Positions 42,182 through 50,436 of a stretch of 64,000 bases of DNA are shown here, in pieces. The notes beneath the pieces are model-generated. The model did not search any database. It saw only the letters and a program-made list of their open reading frames with translations, and was not told the DNA's origin. Both the position numbers and the translations under genes were made by a program. This DNA comes from Bacteroidetes bacterium UBA1312. Its GTDB lineage: Bacteria > Bacteroidota > Bacteroidia > Chitinophagales > Chitinophagaceae. The stretch covers positions 1 through 64,000 of the forward strand of contig DBTQ01000022.1 in assembly GCA_002307135.1 (NCBI GenBank), given 5' to 3'. The first letter of the stretch is position 1; each line of letters begins with the position of its first letter.

Positions 42182-42536
42182 ATACACAGTATTTTGCCCA
42201 CAAACTAGCCTTCGCTAGACTATATATTTATGTGTTGTCGGTGGTACAGGTAATTTGAATACACATTGCTGTTTTGAGCAGATCCTATTGCCTGCAGCAG
42301 CAAATCGGCATTTCCCTCCGGATTTATTTAATTATCTTAGTCATTGCGCCCGCAAAATCTTATTTTCGGGCTTTAGTTGCATTACTATGTACACCCATCT
42401 ACCCGGACACTCGTTGAACAGCGCATATATCCGACAAGCGATGAGTAGCTATTACAGTATTGTATGAAATAAAAAACCTTTAAAAAACGTGGAAATTTCC
42501 CCGTCTTTATAATTATTGCCAGTCTATTTTTACGCC
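42182..42536. other. Upstream region of the response regulator
   Basis: No reliable gene. A 70-codon TTG frame at 42255 lacks features and is not called. The last copy of the interspersed palindrome is at 42491-42500, close to the regulator start. Confidence 0.45.
42491..42500. repeat. Interspersed palindrome, copy 5
   Basis: GGAAATTTCC in the context CCTTTAAAAAACGTGGAAAT, ending TTCCCCGTC. It ends 36 bases before the ATG of the response regulator, a position suited to an operator. Confidence 0.65.
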
Positions 42537-43211
42537 ATGAAATCCAAACAGAAATTAATAACTGTTGCGTATGCCGAAGATCACTTAGCTGTAAGAAAAG
42601 GTATCATAGCAAATTTGGAGGCAGACGAGTCTATAAAAGTAACCATAGAAGGAAATAATGGGGAAGAGTTGTTGGCCAATATGCTGGAGGCCAATGTGCT
42701 ACCTGATCTTTGCCTGATCGACATCAATATGCCCAAGATGGACGGCTTTAAGCTAATCGCCGAAATCAAGAAACGCTGGCCGCGTATGCGCTGTCTGGTG
42801 TTTACTGTATTTGAGTTTGAGTCTTACATTATTGAAATGATTAAGAATGGCGCAAACGGCTATTTGCTGAAGAGTTGCGACCCTGAGGAGCTCAATGTTG
42901 CGGTTCATTCCATTTATACAGATGGGTATTATTATTCTGAAACAGCCAATTCTACAGCCTTCAGTGTGGTGCACAACAAGAAGTTCAAAAACTCAGTTTT
43001 TAACGACAGGGAAATTGAATTGTTGCGTTATGCATGTACTGAAATGAGTTATGCAGATATAGCAGCGCAGATGAATACCACTTTCAAAACCGTGGACGGA
43101 ATAAGAGAACGACTTTGTGTGAAGCTGGGCGTTACTACACGCATTGGGCTGGCATTAGCATCTATTCAACTGGGTTATTTCACTATCAAATCTTCTCACT
43201 TTTCAAAATAA
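42537..43211 (+). CDS. LuxR/NarL-family response regulator
   Basis: A 224-residue two-component regulator from the ATG at 42537; an upstream TTG adds seven residues without support. The receiver domain shows acidic pair YAEDH near residue 14, phosphoacceptor Asp62 in LIDINMPKMDGF, Thr in VFTVF and Lys in YLLKSC. The C-terminal helix-turn-helix is FNDREIELLRYACTEMSYADIAAQMNTTFKTVDGIRERL. A sensor kinase of the matching type is encoded three genes downstream at 44382. Confidence 0.9.
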   Translation: MKSKQKLITVAYAEDHLAVRKGIIANLEADESIKVTIEGNNGEELLANMLEANVLPDLCLIDINMPKMDGFKLIAEIKKRWPRMRCLVFTVFEFESYIIEMIKNGANGYLLKSCDPEELNVAVHSIYTDGYYYSETANSTAFSVVHNKKFKNSVFNDREIELLRYACTEMSYADIAAQMNTTFKTVDGIRERLCVKLGVTTRIGLALASIQLGYFTIKSSHFSK

Positions 43212-43216
43212 ATATT

Positions 43217-43723
43217 ATGAAAAAAACAGTTACAGTAGCCCTTGTTGCTTTGTGTGCGCTTAGCGCTTGTCGTCCACCCAACCATTGCAATACCAATGGT
43301 GGACACCGTTCGGGAAAGCCACCTAAAGGGTGCCCAGGTAATTCACCTGATTTTATCCCTATGGATTCTGCCAACAAAATGGTGAACAGTTACTTGCATA
43401 GTATTCAATACCAAACTAATGATACGGATCTGAGATCAATCACCATTGATGCAGGTGCATTAAGAACCTTACTGGACAGTGAAATAAACAGCGGCACTAT
43501 TACTACCGTACAGATAAAGCTGGCACATACGCTTGACTATATCAACAGGGGTCATGTAAACCAACCGGCAGGGTTTAATTGCGACGCATTGACACTGGTA
43601 ATATCTGGTGTGGATGCAATGGGTAACTATGTGAATGTAACGAGCGACATCATTAATCATGGTCGTCCTTGTCCGCACAATTGCCCGCAGGGTACTGCCG
43701 GTAATGCGTTTTTTATTCAATAA
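43217..43723 (+). CDS. Hypothetical lipoprotein
   Basis: A 168-residue lipoprotein taken from the ATG at 43217, only five bases after the response-regulator stop. The lipobox is ALCALSACR. The mature N-terminus is rich in Cys, Asn, Gly and Lys (HCNTNGGHRSGKPPKGCPG), followed by a domain with SITIDAGALRTLLDSE and a Cys-rich end (GRPCPHNCPQGTAGNAFF). No known family. Its tight spacing within a regulator/kinase operon suggests a role in sensing or as an output at the envelope. Confidence 0.65.
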   Translation: MKKTVTVALVALCALSACRPPNHCNTNGGHRSGKPPKGCPGNSPDFIPMDSANKMVNSYLHSIQYQTNDTDLRSITIDAGALRTLLDSEINSGTITTVQIKLAHTLDYINRGHVNQPAGFNCDALTLVISGVDAMGNYVNVTSDIINHGRPCPHNCPQGTAGNAFFIQ

Positions 43724-43732
43724 ATTATACCT

Positions 43733-44392
43733 GTGATTTACTACCTAGAAAGTTATCTTTATCTGTTTACTTGTTTTCTACCTTTTCTATATGGCATCAA
43801 ACGTTTTAAGCTATTAGACAGGGCTTCGCGGACATTTTCCTTAATAGCAACAATCTCTTTTATAGCAGAGATTGTTGCATTATATGCCGCGGTGAAATAT
43901 CACAACAATCTTCCTGTTTATAACGTATCACAGTTGTTGACCGTGGTATTGGTGTGTTTATATTTTAATGATGCAATAGATAGTTTTAAGAAGTACTATG
44001 TAGGTATTGTGCTGGCGGCCATAAGTACGCTGGTTTGGTCCTTCACCATATTCTTTGTGCATTCTATTATTACCATGAATAGTACGTTTATGGCTTATGA
44101 AGGTATCGTCACTATAGGAATGGCTGTTTTTTCGATGGAAAACCTGGTTTCGAAACGCAGTCATTCCTTATTCAAATTGAAGTATTCCCATCATTTTTGG
44201 TTTGCCTGGATGCTGCTCATCTATTGGTGCTGTTCTATTGTTCAATGGATATTGTATAAATACTTTACCAAAGAAGTGGACCAGTCGCAATATTTAGATT
44301 TGTCGCTCACTATTATTAGTATGTTGATCAATATTGGCTTTGCACTTATTTTTTTCTATTATCCGAAAATGAAACAGAAAAATGCTACCTAG
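43733..44392 (+). CDS. Multi-spanning membrane protein
   Basis: A 219-residue integral membrane protein with about seven hydrophobic segments (for example YLFTCFLPFLYGI, SLIATISFIAEIVALYAAV, LTVVLVCLYF, VGIVLAAISTLVWSFTIFF). I know it only as a protein commonly found beside HisKA_3 kinases in Bacteroidota. It starts with GTG ten bases after the lipoprotein stop and overlaps the kinase gene by 11 bases, so it is translationally coupled to it and may be the sensory membrane part of the system. Confidence 0.7.
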   Translation: MIYYLESYLYLFTCFLPFLYGIKRFKLLDRASRTFSLIATISFIAEIVALYAAVKYHNNLPVYNVSQLLTVVLVCLYFNDAIDSFKKYYVGIVLAAISTLVWSFTIFFVHSIITMNSTFMAYEGIVTIGMAVFSMENLVSKRSHSLFKLKYSHHFWFAWMLLIYWCCSIVQWILYKYFTKEVDQSQYLDLSLTIISMLINIGFALIFFYYPKMKQKNAT

Positions 44393-45173
44393 CCAAGTTG
44401 TCTTATTACTTTTTGCGGGCACATTTTTGTTTATGCTGCTTGGGTTTGTGATTACGTTTCTAATCTTCCGACACAACAATAAACTCAATCTGCTTAATTT
44501 GCAAAAGAACCAACTGATCAGCGAATCGAGGGCAAGGCATATCAGGGAGAATGAGCGGATGATGAATCAGATATCTAAAGAGTTGCACGACAATATCGGA
44601 CAGTCGGCAAGCCTGATCAGAGCAAGTTTACACAAAGCCACCAGAATGGCTAATGATGTGGAACTGACAAAATTAATAGCGGGCACAGCAGAATTGACGG
44701 AACAAATAATGCGCGATGCTAAAAATATCAGTCATTCGCTCAATCAGAATTTCATAAAAGCCCGAAACCTGCATCTGTTGCTCGAACAGGACTTAGAGCA
44801 TATCCGCAATTTTAGCAATATCAGCTATGAGTTTGATATTGTTGGCAGCACCAAACGCCTAATGCCGGAATCAAAATTGATTGTTTATCGGATAGCACAA
44901 GAAGCATTTCACAACATCCTCAAACATTCCAATGCAAGCCATATATGCCTATTAGTAGAGTATGGCATGAATAGTTTTAAAATGCGCATACAGGATAATG
45001 GTGTAGGCCTACCTGCTGAGGTAATGCACGCCCGAGATGGGATTGGTCTGACCAATATGAGAGAAAGAGCAGAATACCTGAATGGCGAAATTATTATTGA
45101 CTCCAACCCCGGCAGAGGTTGTACGGTAAATTTGATCGTACATAATTTTGAGTTCAATAGCGATGCAGACTAA
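44382..45173 (+). CDS. Sensor histidine kinase (HisKA_3 / HATPase)
   Basis: A 263-residue kinase with one membrane helix (about 5-29) and no periplasmic domain. The phosphorylation helix has His69 in QISKELHDNIGQSASLI; the ATP domain shows RIAQEAFHNILKHSNASH (N box), QDNGVGLP (G1) and GIGLTNMRERAEYLNGEI (G2). It should phosphorylate the LuxR-type regulator at 42537. As it lacks its own sensor domain, input probably comes through the overlapping membrane-protein gene. Confidence 0.88.
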   Translation: MLPSQVVLLLFAGTFLFMLLGFVITFLIFRHNNKLNLLNLQKNQLISESRARHIRENERMMNQISKELHDNIGQSASLIRASLHKATRMANDVELTKLIAGTAELTEQIMRDAKNISHSLNQNFIKARNLHLLLEQDLEHIRNFSNISYEFDIVGSTKRLMPESKLIVYRIAQEAFHNILKHSNASHICLLVEYGMNSFKMRIQDNGVGLPAEVMHARDGIGLTNMRERAEYLNGEIIIDSNPGRGCTVNLIVHNFEFNSDAD

Positions 45174-45537
45174 TTAATCGCTAAACGCATTTCATTTCTA
45201 TATACATACAGTACACCGAGTTTGGATATTTTGAGTTAAACTACTTAAGAATAGGCAAGCTTTACAGTTTCTTGTGTGGCTTTGAAATTTGCCACTCGTA
45301 ATGCAAAATACCACTTTGCAAATCATAAAACTCATTTCAAACAAGCATTTAATAATTATACAAAATTAATGCTGCATTTCAATATAAATACACTATTTAA
45401 GTAGTGTTTTTATATTGAAATCAAAACTATTGAATATCATAATCATACCTTTATGTTGCAATTCAAATATTACATTTGTATATTTGTAAAGCCGATTCCT
45501 CAGGTTAGAAATATTTATCTAAAATTTGTAATTCATT
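45174..45537. other. Intergenic region before the second kinase gene
   Basis: No gene seen. It is strongly AT-rich and holds the 46-bp inverted repeat at 45376-45421. Confidence 0.5.
45376..45421. repeat. AT-rich 20-bp inverted repeat
   Basis: The arms 45376-45395 (ATTTCAATATAAATACACTA) and 45402-45421 match at 19 of 20 positions around a six-base loop TTTAAG. No T-run follows directly. It could be an attenuator-like hairpin or a regulator site for the kinase gene that starts 117 bases later. Confidence 0.6.
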
Positions 45538-47439
45538 ATGGTTATTAGCCGCTATTTTCAGATACTTATTTCATTTTTTTTATTATTGACTGCTTGTAAA
45601 CCAAAGCCGGTTTTGGTTGGAAGACTCCCCAAAAGCGACTCAATAGCCATAGTGAAGCTCAGCAAGGCTTTCTCTAAGACACAGATTGCGAGCCCGGATA
45701 GTGCTTTATTGATTTGTAAAGAAATGAGGGTCATTTGGGCAAGAAATAGTTACACATCTGGCCTCATGGATTATTACAGGTATGTGACTACTATATACTC
45801 CAATTTAAAACAGGACACCCAACACGGAAAACTTTATGCAGATAGTGCATGGCTATTGGCCAAGGAGCACGAAGAGCTATTATACAAGGCACATCACACC
45901 TATGGTATATACAACATGGCTATCAATGATTATACAAATGCTGCCACTCATTTTTTATCTGCTTTAAAATTGCAACCTCAACCTATTGATTCTACTTTCG
46001 TTGTCGGCATTGATGACTACCTGGCGGACATATCTTCGTTTCAAGGAAATTATAAAGGTGCTATTCATTATTACGAACCAGTGTTACGATTAGCTCAAAA
46101 AAGTGGTGATACATCGAGAATAGTGCTTGCATATATGAGTATGTATGAATATTGTATGGAGGCAGATAGCGCCAAAGCTGCTTATTACTTATTTAATGCA
46201 AAAGCTTTAAGCAAGCAAGTCAGCGATAAGTCTGTTAATGCTTTTTTGAACTATTATTTGGGACGGCATTATTACAATAGACATAGGTTAGATAGCGCCG
46301 CATACTATTTGAAGCGCTCTGTACAAGATATTCAATCCAATCCTAAAGATTTTAATCGGTTAGAACGTCCCTATCTATTGCTTATTGAGTTATACAATGA
46401 GACTAAACAGTTTGCTCAAGCCAAGATTGCGATCAATAAATTGCAACACCTAGTAAGGATTGAGAACATGGTTGATGATAATAAAGAGGTGTACTATAGC
46501 TGCATTTATACACTAGACAAACACGAACATAATATTGAAGGTGCATTAAGTGCTTTGGAGCGGATTATTGAGGTGAGAAAGACTATTGAAAGAGATTTAA
46601 AAGATAACCAATTGCTGAATTATGAAAAAGAATTAACGCGATTATCATCAGAGAATACAATTGTCAGAAAGAATGACCAAATACGTAAACACGTCAAATA
46701 TAGTATTATAGCAACAGTAGTAGCTATAATTTTTCTGATTAATAGTGCTGTGGTTTATTGGTATTGGAGCAGGAAAAAGAAATTGGAAGATGCCAGATGG
46801 CGGGAAAAAGAAAAGACAGCAAAACTGAAATCAGAAAAAGCATTACTTCAGTTGCAGATAAATGAGCGTAATCGTATAGCTCAGGAGTTACATGACGATA
46901 TCGGCACTACCACCACTTCAGTAGTTATGGCTGTAGAACTTTTAAACCTAGATCGTAATAATAAAGATGCTTTAGAAATAATTAATAGCTCAGCAAGACT
47001 ACTTAACAAACAAATAAACGAAATTGTTTGGAGCATGAATACTCGTAACGATAATTTGCAAAACCTTATTGCTTATATATTCGATTTTGCGCGTTCATTT
47101 TTGCACGAGGCAAATATTGGTCTAAGTTGGACAAATGACGATTGCACGGATGTAGTGGTGCTGGGCTATAAGCGGCGTATCATTTATCTTGCTGTAAAAG
47201 AGTTGTTGAATAATGTGGTAAAACATGCGAAGGCATCGAACGTGATTGTGACTTTTGAATGTTCTAATGATTTTTTAAATATTGAAATTGCAGACGACGG
47301 CATAGGATTTGTCAATGATAGCTTGACAGACAAAGGCAATGGCATATTGAATATACAGCAAAATATAAAAAAACTGAATGGAGTGATAGACTGGAGTGAT
47401 AACAACGGCACCCGAGTAAATTTATCGATACCTATTTAA
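45538..47439 (+). CDS. TPR-containing lipoprotein sensor histidine kinase
   Basis: A 633-residue kinase. The N-terminus has a lipobox (FFLLLTACK, near residue 20), then TPR-like helices in the periplasm (about 60-360), a membrane helix (about 388-410, IATVVAIIFLINSAVVYWYW) and a short coiled coil. The HisKA_3 helix carries His452 in NERNRIAQELHDDIGTT; the ATP domain has YLAVKELLNNVVKHAKAS, IADDGIGF and GNGILNIQQNIKKLNG. It pairs with the LuxR-type regulator 11 bases downstream. This TPR-HisKA_3 design is common in Bacteroidota; the signal is unknown. Confidence 0.9.
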   Translation: MVISRYFQILISFFLLLTACKPKPVLVGRLPKSDSIAIVKLSKAFSKTQIASPDSALLICKEMRVIWARNSYTSGLMDYYRYVTTIYSNLKQDTQHGKLYADSAWLLAKEHEELLYKAHHTYGIYNMAINDYTNAATHFLSALKLQPQPIDSTFVVGIDDYLADISSFQGNYKGAIHYYEPVLRLAQKSGDTSRIVLAYMSMYEYCMEADSAKAAYYLFNAKALSKQVSDKSVNAFLNYYLGRHYYNRHRLDSAAYYLKRSVQDIQSNPKDFNRLERPYLLLIELYNETKQFAQAKIAINKLQHLVRIENMVDDNKEVYYSCIYTLDKHEHNIEGALSALERIIEVRKTIERDLKDNQLLNYEKELTRLSSENTIVRKNDQIRKHVKYSIIATVVAIIFLINSAVVYWYWSRKKKLEDARWREKEKTAKLKSEKALLQLQINERNRIAQELHDDIGTTTTSVVMAVELLNLDRNNKDALEIINSSARLLNKQINEIVWSMNTRNDNLQNLIAYIFDFARSFLHEANIGLSWTNDDCTDVVVLGYKRRIIYLAVKELLNNVVKHAKASNVIVTFECSNDFLNIEIADDGIGFVNDSLTDKGNGILNIQQNIKKLNGVIDWSDNNGTRVNLSIPI

Positions 47440-47450
47440 AACACAAGTTA

Positions 47451-48083
47451 ATGATAACCGTATTTATAGTCGAGGATTTGCTAGAACATCAAACATATAT
47501 AAATACCGTGATCGAAACCGATCCCGAATTGAGATGTCTTGGAATGACCAAAAGAGGGTACGATGCAATTCATTCTGTTACTAAGCTACAGCCTAATATT
47601 GTCCTTATAGATATTGGATTACCGGACATAAGCGGTATTGAGTGCATTGTGAAATTAAAGCCAATATGTCCTAATGTAAAATTTATGATTTGTACGGCGC
47701 ATGAAGAAGATGAGCTTGTTTTTGAAGCCTTAAAAGCCGGTGCTGATGGTTATATATTGAAGACGAGTAAACCATATCAGATCATTGATGCTATTAAAGA
47801 ACTATATCATGGTGGTGCTCCCCTAAGTAGCACTATTGCCCGAAAAATTCTAAATGAGCTACCACAAAATAAGAAAGAGCCGCATTCAATAGACTACAAT
47901 ATTACACCTAAGGAGCACGATATTCTATATCTCCTAGGGAAGGGTCATTCTTACCAAGAGGCTTCAGACTTAATGTTTATAAGTATCAAAACATTCCGTT
48001 GGCACATTCACAATATTTATCAAAAACTCCATGCTAACAATAGAACAGAGGCTTTAAATCGATATTATAAGCAAAGTGAATAA
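47451..48083 (+). CDS. LuxR/NarL-family response regulator
   Basis: A 210-residue regulator. Receiver: acidic residues in FIVEDLLEH, phosphoacceptor Asp54 in VLIDIGLPDISG, Thr in ICTAHEEDE and Lys in YILKTSKPYQ. The helix-turn-helix near the C-terminus is ITPKEHDILYLLGKGHSYQEASDLMFISIKTFRWHIHNIYQKL, with a Trp in place of the usual residue before H-x-x-x-I. It lies 11 bases after the TPR kinase gene, its probable partner. Confidence 0.9.
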   Translation: MITVFIVEDLLEHQTYINTVIETDPELRCLGMTKRGYDAIHSVTKLQPNIVLIDIGLPDISGIECIVKLKPICPNVKFMICTAHEEDELVFEALKAGADGYILKTSKPYQIIDAIKELYHGGAPLSSTIARKILNELPQNKKEPHSIDYNITPKEHDILYLLGKGHSYQEASDLMFISIKTFRWHIHNIYQKLHANNRTEALNRYYKQSE

Positions 48084-48216
48084 TAAATGGCTACTTTTTA
48101 TTTTGAGCGACATACACATTTCAATTGTACGAGTAGCGATAATTACTAAATTAATAAAATAGTTTTCTTGTATGAAAGCATACCAAACAGCAGTTGAACC
48201 ACTTCTATCCTAGGAT

Positions 48217-48224
48217 TAACTTTG
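48217..48224 (+). promoter_or_regulatory. -7 promoter element before the SDR gene
   Basis: TAACTTTG matches TAnnTTTG and ends 23 bases before the ATG at 48248. A weak -33-like TTGA lies at 48194-48197. Confidence 0.45.
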
Positions 48225-48247
48225 CGCTACAAAAAAAATAAAACGTA

Positions 48248-49084
48248 ATGAAAAAAGTATGGTTGATCACAGGTTGCTCTACTGGATTTGGTCGTGAATT
48301 GGCTAGTCATTTACTAGAGCAAGGTTATAGTGTGGTAGTCACTGCCCGCAAGGCAACAGATATTCAAGACATTATTGCAGGTCATGAAGACAAGGCTCTT
48401 GCCTTGACGTTGGACGTTACAGATCCGGCACAAATTAAACAAGCAGTGCTGCAAACTGTTGCACGATTTGGTCGCATTGATGTATTGGTCAATAATGCAG
48501 GCATAGGGTATTTTGGGGCTATTGAAGAGAGTGAAGATGCTCAAGTACGCAAGATGTTTGAAATTAACGTTTTTGGGTTAGCCAAAATGACCCAAGAGGT
48601 ATTGCCTATCATGCGTCAACAAAGAAGTGGGCATATTGTCAATATTGCTTCAATTGGAGGACTAGTAGGTTTCCCGGCCGTTGGTTTTTATAATGCTACT
48701 AAATTTGCAGTTGATGGACTTTCAGAATCGCTTGCTAAAGAAACAGCGCCATTAGGTATCAAAGTAACGATTGTAGCACCAAGTGGCTTCCGTACAGATT
48801 GGGCAGGTCGCTCTGCCAACAATAGTCCGATTGTTATTGACGACTATGCTAGTACTGCCGGTGCTAACAAAAGTAATATCCGCGGCTATAGTGGCAACCA
48901 ACCCGGCGACCCGGCAAGGGCCGCTGTAGCAATTGTAAAAGCGGTTGAGTCAGAAAATCCCCCGCTTCGCTTATTGCTTGGCGCCGCGGCGCTCAATGGC
49001 GCCAGAAACAAACTGGAGTTATTGAAAAAAGATTACGATGAATGGGCAGAAACAAGCATTGGCGCGGATTTTCCCAAAGAATAA
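48248..49084 (+). CDS. Short-chain dehydrogenase/reductase (SDR)
   Basis: A 278-residue NAD(P)-dependent oxidoreductase of the classical SDR type. The nucleotide site is WLITGCSTGFGRELA; next are LDVTDPAQI, the NNAG motif in VLVNNAGIGYFG, catalytic Ser in IVNIASIGGLVGF and the Y-x-x-x-K in FYNATKFAVDGLSESLAKE. The Ser-Thr-Gly-Phe-Gly form of the loop is typical of the oxidoreductase/SDR group used on small carbonyl compounds. Substrate unknown. It is a single gene ended by a strong terminator. Confidence 0.9.
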   Translation: MKKVWLITGCSTGFGRELASHLLEQGYSVVVTARKATDIQDIIAGHEDKALALTLDVTDPAQIKQAVLQTVARFGRIDVLVNNAGIGYFGAIEESEDAQVRKMFEINVFGLAKMTQEVLPIMRQQRSGHIVNIASIGGLVGFPAVGFYNATKFAVDGLSESLAKETAPLGIKVTIVAPSGFRTDWAGRSANNSPIVIDDYASTAGANKSNIRGYSGNQPGDPARAAVAIVKAVESENPPLRLLLGAAALNGARNKLELLKKDYDEWAETSIGADFPKE

Positions 49085-49105
49085 AAAAGACAAATTCTGA
49101 TACTG

Positions 49106-49138
49106 AAATAATGCTCGCAAGGGCATTATTTTTTTTAT
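49106..49138 (+). terminator. Intrinsic terminator after the SDR gene
   Basis: Stem AAATAATGC (49106-49114) with GCATTATTT (49123-49131), loop of eight bases, followed by a run of T. Confidence 0.85.
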
Positions 49139-49247
49139 GTACCTATGGAGTAAAGCTTTATTCCATTTTTTTTCTTTTTCTTAAATCCATTGTCATGCCA
49201 TTGTCGTATATGATTTAACCGATCGTTCAACATCAAAAACTTATTGT

Positions 49248-49676
49248 ATGAAAAAAGGCCTGTTCAAGAAAATTCTTATAACCAGCGGTTCAATAATACT
49301 CTTGTTGATTTTGGTATTGTGTGTTCATATTTATATCGTAACACGCCCTAAAGCTCCTGATGCCCACACAATAGTGATGGCACGAATAGATATTAAACAG
49401 GATATAAATCAGGATGACGCTCAAAAGATAACAGGATGGCTTTATCAACAAAATGGGGTAGATCATGTATTGTGTAATCCGGAATCAGGTATTGTGGTTT
49501 TTACTTTTTATCCTATAAAAACCTCCGCTGATGCTATTGTCCGTCAATTCAAATCAAATTTTAATTATGAGGCAGCACGTTATGTACCCAGTGCAGATGA
49601 GCTTAAAGGTGGTTGCCCTGTAGCATCAACATCCCTGTCTTATAAAACATATTCGTTCATTAAAAACATTTTCTAA
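49248..49676 (+). CDS. Membrane-anchored HMA-fold protein without metal cysteines
   Basis: A 142-residue protein with an N-terminal membrane anchor (about 9-31, ILITSGSIILLLILVLCVHIYIV). The outer domain shows the HMA-like pattern: strand HTIVMARIDIKQ, helix INQDDAQKITGWLYQQ, strands GVDHVLCNPESGIVVFTFYP, helix SADAIVRQFKSN, and ends with a C in GGCPVAS. The CxxC metal site is missing. It precedes the truncated-haemoglobin-like lipoprotein gene by 20 bases, so the two form an operon. A role in haem or metal handling is plausible but not shown. Confidence 0.6.
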   Translation: MKKGLFKKILITSGSIILLLILVLCVHIYIVTRPKAPDAHTIVMARIDIKQDINQDDAQKITGWLYQQNGVDHVLCNPESGIVVFTFYPIKTSADAIVRQFKSNFNYEAARYVPSADELKGGCPVASTSLSYKTYSFIKNIF

Positions 49677-49696
49677 CACCTCTAAAAATAAGCAAA

Positions 49697-50278
49697 ATGA
49701 AAAAAGTATCATTAAATTTAAAAGATGCCTTGATGGCAATTGTTGTATCAGGGCTAGTAGTAAGTATGTCTCTGATGTCGGCATGTAAAAAATCCGATTC
49801 TTCAACTCCTGTAACGACTATGAGTCTGTATGATTCACTTGGTGGTACCACCAAGGTCGTTGATCCTACCAACACCAGTGTGATGATAGAAAAAGGTAGA
49901 TTAGGTTTACGATCTGTGGTGGACAGTACTATTTTTGTCATTGCAGGCGACCCAAAATTAAATGGCTTTTTTACGGTCCTATTGGCTGAGGTTACATCTG
50001 GTAACACAAGTGGTTTTACTGCACTTAGTAATAATCTTACTGATTTCTTTTGCGTAGCAACCGGTGCAAAGAATTTTACCTATGGTGGTAAAAACATGGT
50101 AGATGCACATGACCCTGCCAAGAATACGCGTATGAACGGAAAAGCATCAAGTGCCGATTTCGACCAGTTTGTTACAGACTTAGTAGTAGGTGCAAAAAAG
50201 AATGGTCTTTCCGATCAATTGATAGGTCAGGTTGGTACTTTAGTCAATACATTGAGAAGTCAAGTAGTTCAAAAATAA
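49697..50278 (+). CDS. Truncated-haemoglobin-like lipoprotein
   Basis: A 193-residue protein with a lipoprotein signal (SLMSACK, Cys31). The mature part matches group 1 truncated haemoglobins: SLYDSLGGTTKVVD at the start, AGDPKLNGFF in the B-C region, DFFCVATGAKNFTYGGKNMVDAHDP with the candidate proximal His, and SSADFDQFVTDLVVGAKKNGL before the end. The usual distal Tyr of helix B appears replaced (VVDSTIFVIAGDP). A lipid-anchored, extracytoplasmic globin could bind haem, oxygen or NO; activity is uncertain. A strong terminator follows. Confidence 0.7.
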   Translation: MKKVSLNLKDALMAIVVSGLVVSMSLMSACKKSDSSTPVTTMSLYDSLGGTTKVVDPTNTSVMIEKGRLGLRSVVDSTIFVIAGDPKLNGFFTVLLAEVTSGNTSGFTALSNNLTDFFCVATGAKNFTYGGKNMVDAHDPAKNTRMNGKASSADFDQFVTDLVVGAKKNGLSDQLIGQVGTLVNTLRSQVVQK

Positions 50279-50299
50279 CCAATAACAAACCCTATAAAT

Positions 50300-50334
50300 A
50301 AAGGCACTTGCAGTACAATACTGCAAGTGCCTTT
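50300..50334 (+). terminator. Intrinsic terminator
   Basis: A perfect 16-bp stem, AAAGGCACTTGCAGTA (50300-50315) with 50319-50334, loop CAA, then an AT-rich tail. It ends the HMA-like / globin operon. Confidence 0.88.
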
Positions 50335-50436
50335 ATTTATTACAACTTAATAGCACGACACAATAATCTGCCTATTTTTTGTTCTTTGTTATGTTTAGAA
50401 AAAGCTGTAGCTTGTACTTACAAAATATTGTTTTAG

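Noticed and set aside
42255..42467. 70-codon frame upstream of the response regulator
   Set aside because: TTG start, no motif, composition unlike neighbours; better explained as upstream regulatory DNA.
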